Part shown: one piece after another, positions 62,805 through 64,000 of the stretch | Layout of the letters: the number at the start of each line of letters is the position of its first letter | How positions within the stretch are numbered: position 1 is the stretch's first letter | NCBI RefSeq assembly: GCF_902726545.1 | Contig: NZ_CACVAD010000002.1 | Coordinates: forward strand, 35,452-99,451 | Source: Yersinia artesiana | GTDB lineage: Bacteria; Pseudomonadota; Gammaproteobacteria; Enterobacterales; Enterobacteriaceae | Direction: 5' to 3' | DNA: 64,000 nucleotides | The notes under the pieces: generated by a model | What the model was told of the DNA's origin: nothing | Seen by the model: the letters and a program-made list of their open reading frames with translations, nothing else | The model's database searches: none | Made by a program: the position numbers and the translations under genes

Positions 62805-63614
62805 ATGAACAGTAACTTCAGACGTCACTTAGTGGGTCTGTCGTTACTGGTTGGCGTAGCGGTCCCATGGGCCGCTACTGCCCAAGCGCCAATCAGTAAT
62901 GTCGGCTCCGGCTCGGTAGAAGATCGAGTCACTCAACTTGAGCGTATTTCTAACGCTCACAGCCAGCTATTAACTCAACTTCAGCAACAACTGTCAGATT
63001 CGCAACGCGATGTAGATAGTTTACGCGGTCAGATCCAAGAAAATCAGTATCAGCTCAATCAAATTGTTGAGCGGCAAAAACAGATCTACCAGCAGATGGA
63101 TAGTCTGAGCGGTGGTCAGGGGGCGTCTACTTCAACGCCTGCGGCTGCTGGCGCTGCGACAGATAATGCAGCGACTGGAAGTTCTGATACTGCCGCCGCA
63201 GGCGCAGCAGCAGCCACAGCGGCACCTGCAGCCAGTACTGGTGATGAAAACAGCGATTATAATGCAGCGGTTTCTCTGGCTCTTGAGAAAAAGCAATACG
63301 ATCAAGCGATCACTGCTTTCCAGGGCTTTGTGAAACAGTATCCAAAGTCGACTTACCAACCTAACGCCAATTATTGGTTAGGACAGTTGTATTACAACAA
63401 AGGTAAGAAAGACGATGCCGCATATTATTATGCTGTTGTAGTAAAGAATTATCCAAAGTCTCCAAAAAGTTCAGAAGCGATGTTTAAAGTTGGGGTGATC
63501 ATGCAGGATAAAGGCCAAAGCGATAAAGCGAAGGCGGTTTATCAACAAGTGATCAAGCAATATCCCAACACTGATGCTGCTAAACAGGCACAGAAACGTT
63601 TATCTGCTCTTTAG
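62805..63614 (+). CDS. cpoB: CpoB (YbgF), cell division coordinator
   Basis: This 269-aa periplasmic protein has a signal peptide (about 1-27, ending AATAQA) and an N-terminal coiled coil (about 35-100) that trimerises. An Ala/Ser/Thr-rich linker leads to a C-terminal TPR domain (DYNAAVSLALEKKQYDQAI to the end). CpoB modulates PBP1B and links peptidoglycan synthesis to Tol constriction. It lies 9 bp after pal and is the last gene of the operon. Confidence 0.96.
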   Translation: MNSNFRRHLVGLSLLVGVAVPWAATAQAPISNVGSGSVEDRVTQLERISNAHSQLLTQLQQQLSDSQRDVDSLRGQIQENQYQLNQIVERQKQIYQQMDSLSGGQGASTSTPAAAGAATDNAATGSSDTAAAGAAAATAAPAASTGDENSDYNAAVSLALEKKQYDQAITAFQGFVKQYPKSTYQPNANYWLGQLYYNKGKKDDAAYYYAVVVKNYPKSPKSSEAMFKVGVIMQDKGQSDKAKAVYQQVIKQYPNTDAAKQAQKRLSAL

Positions 63615-63623
63615 CCTTTTTCG

Positions 63624-63662
63624 AGCCCAGAAATCGGTCTTATTGACTAATTTCTGGGCTTT
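63624..63662 (+). terminator. Hairpin after cpoB
   Basis: An 11-bp stem, AGCCCAGAAAT / ATTTCTGGGCT, has a 15-nt loop and only TT following. It is a likely but weak terminator of tol-pal. Confidence 0.55.
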
Positions 63663-63707
63663 GGCGAGCGAAGAACAAGCAGTTAGACGTCTTTACAGAA
63701 ATTTAAG

Positions 63708-63735
63708 TTGCACTGTGAAGAGAAATTAGTAATAT
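63708..63735 (+). promoter_or_regulatory. Predicted promoter of the tRNA-Lys genes
   Basis: A -35 TTGCAC (63708-63713), 16 bp and a -10 TAATAT (63730-63735) are followed by a GC-rich discriminator GCCGCCG, typical of stringently controlled stable-RNA promoters. Confidence 0.6.
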
Positions 63736-63806
63736 ATGCCGCCGTTGCCAAGACAACTTGTAAAACGTTAAAGCAACAGGAAATTATGGTTCGTAGTAAA
63801 CATAAT

Positions 63807-63882
63807 GGGTCGTTAGCTCAGTTGGTAGAGCAGTTGACTTTTAATCAATTGGTCGCAGGTTCGAATCCCGCACGACCCACCA
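63807..63882 (+). tRNA. lysT: tRNA-Lys (anticodon TTT), first copy
   Basis: The 76-nt cloverleaf has acceptor stem GGGTCGT / ACGACCC, D arm with GGTAGAGC, anticodon TTT at 63840-63842 (U33 before, A37 after), T arm GGTTCGAATCC and encoded CCA. It lies at the position of the lys/val tRNA cluster after cpoB in E. coli; the symbol is by position. Confidence 0.96.
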
Positions 63883-63923
63883 TTATGTTTTACAGTAAAG
63901 AGTAAGCAGTACCGCATGACAGC

Positions 63924-63999
63924 GGGTCGTTAGCTCAGTTGGTAGAGCAGTTGACTTTTAATCAATTGGTCGCAGGTTCGAATCCCGCACGACCCACCA
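63924..63999 (+). tRNA. tRNA-Lys (anticodon TTT), second copy
   Basis: This is identical in all 76 nt to the copy at 63807, 41 bp downstream and probably on the same precursor. The cluster may continue past the window edge. Confidence 0.96.
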
Positions 64000-64000
64000 T

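Noticed and set aside
63708..63905. 65-aa open frame on the plus strand
   Set aside because: It runs through the first tRNA-Lys and its promoter and has no ribosome-binding site.

Overview
The window is a piece of enterobacterial chromosome, almost certainly Yersinia (enterocolitica-like group rather than E. coli or Serratia). This rests on gene order and on remembered protein sequences: nagBACD/nagE-glnS-chiPQ, fur-fldA, ybfE-ybfF-seqA-pgm, kdp, ybgA-phrB-ybgI-pxp, gltA/sdh-suc, cyd and tol-pal follow the E. coli 15-17 min backbone. The added genes (a chitobiase beside chiPQ, a class II phosphodiesterase after phrB, pyrrolidone carboxyl peptidase joined to pxp, a 5'-nucleotidase between sucD and cydA) fit Yersinia. 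No database search was possible, so the species is not resolved. I see no insertion sequence, prophage, CRISPR array or rRNA.

Layout. 1-6071: divergent N-acetylglucosamine genes, nagB-nagA-nagC-nagD leftward and the PTS permease nagE rightward, with CRP and NagC-like sites between. 6264-7931: glnS. 8567-13140: chitin-oligosaccharide module chiP-chiQ-chitobiase; its products feed nagE/nagBA. 13426-14768: fur and fldA leftward. 14991-16649: a methyl-accepting chemotaxis protein behind a sigma-28-type promoter. 16716-20609: ybfE, ybfF, then seqA-pgm. 20676-22415: an AT-rich accessory patch with a stand-alone RTX-repeat protein and a one-domain EamA transporter. 22508-30463: kdpFABCDE potassium operon, leftward. 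30932-35040: ybfA, ybgA, phrB, a periplasmic class II cyclic-nucleotide phosphodiesterase and ybgI.

35459-40288 is a compact rightward cluster: pxpB-pxpC-pxpA (5-oxoprolinase), a DUF969/DUF979 membrane-protein pair, and pcp. The peptidase releases pyroglutamate and PxpABC opens it to glutamate, so the DUF969/DUF979 pair is the natural candidate for its uptake or export. This is the most promising under-described system here. 40354-52045: gltA leftward, sdhCDAB-sucABCD rightward, encoding most of the oxidative TCA cycle. 52259-54157: periplasmic 5'-nucleotidase-family enzyme. 54747-57893: cydABX-ybgE, bd oxidase, with two FNR-like sites upstream. 58041-63614: ybgC-tolQRAB-pal-cpoB envelope division complex. 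63807-63999: two identical tRNA-Lys(UUU) genes.

Most of the window is conserved core genome. The unusual parts are the pyroglutamate cluster, the RTX gene, the class II phosphodiesterase, and several palindromes and hairpins in non-coding DNA.
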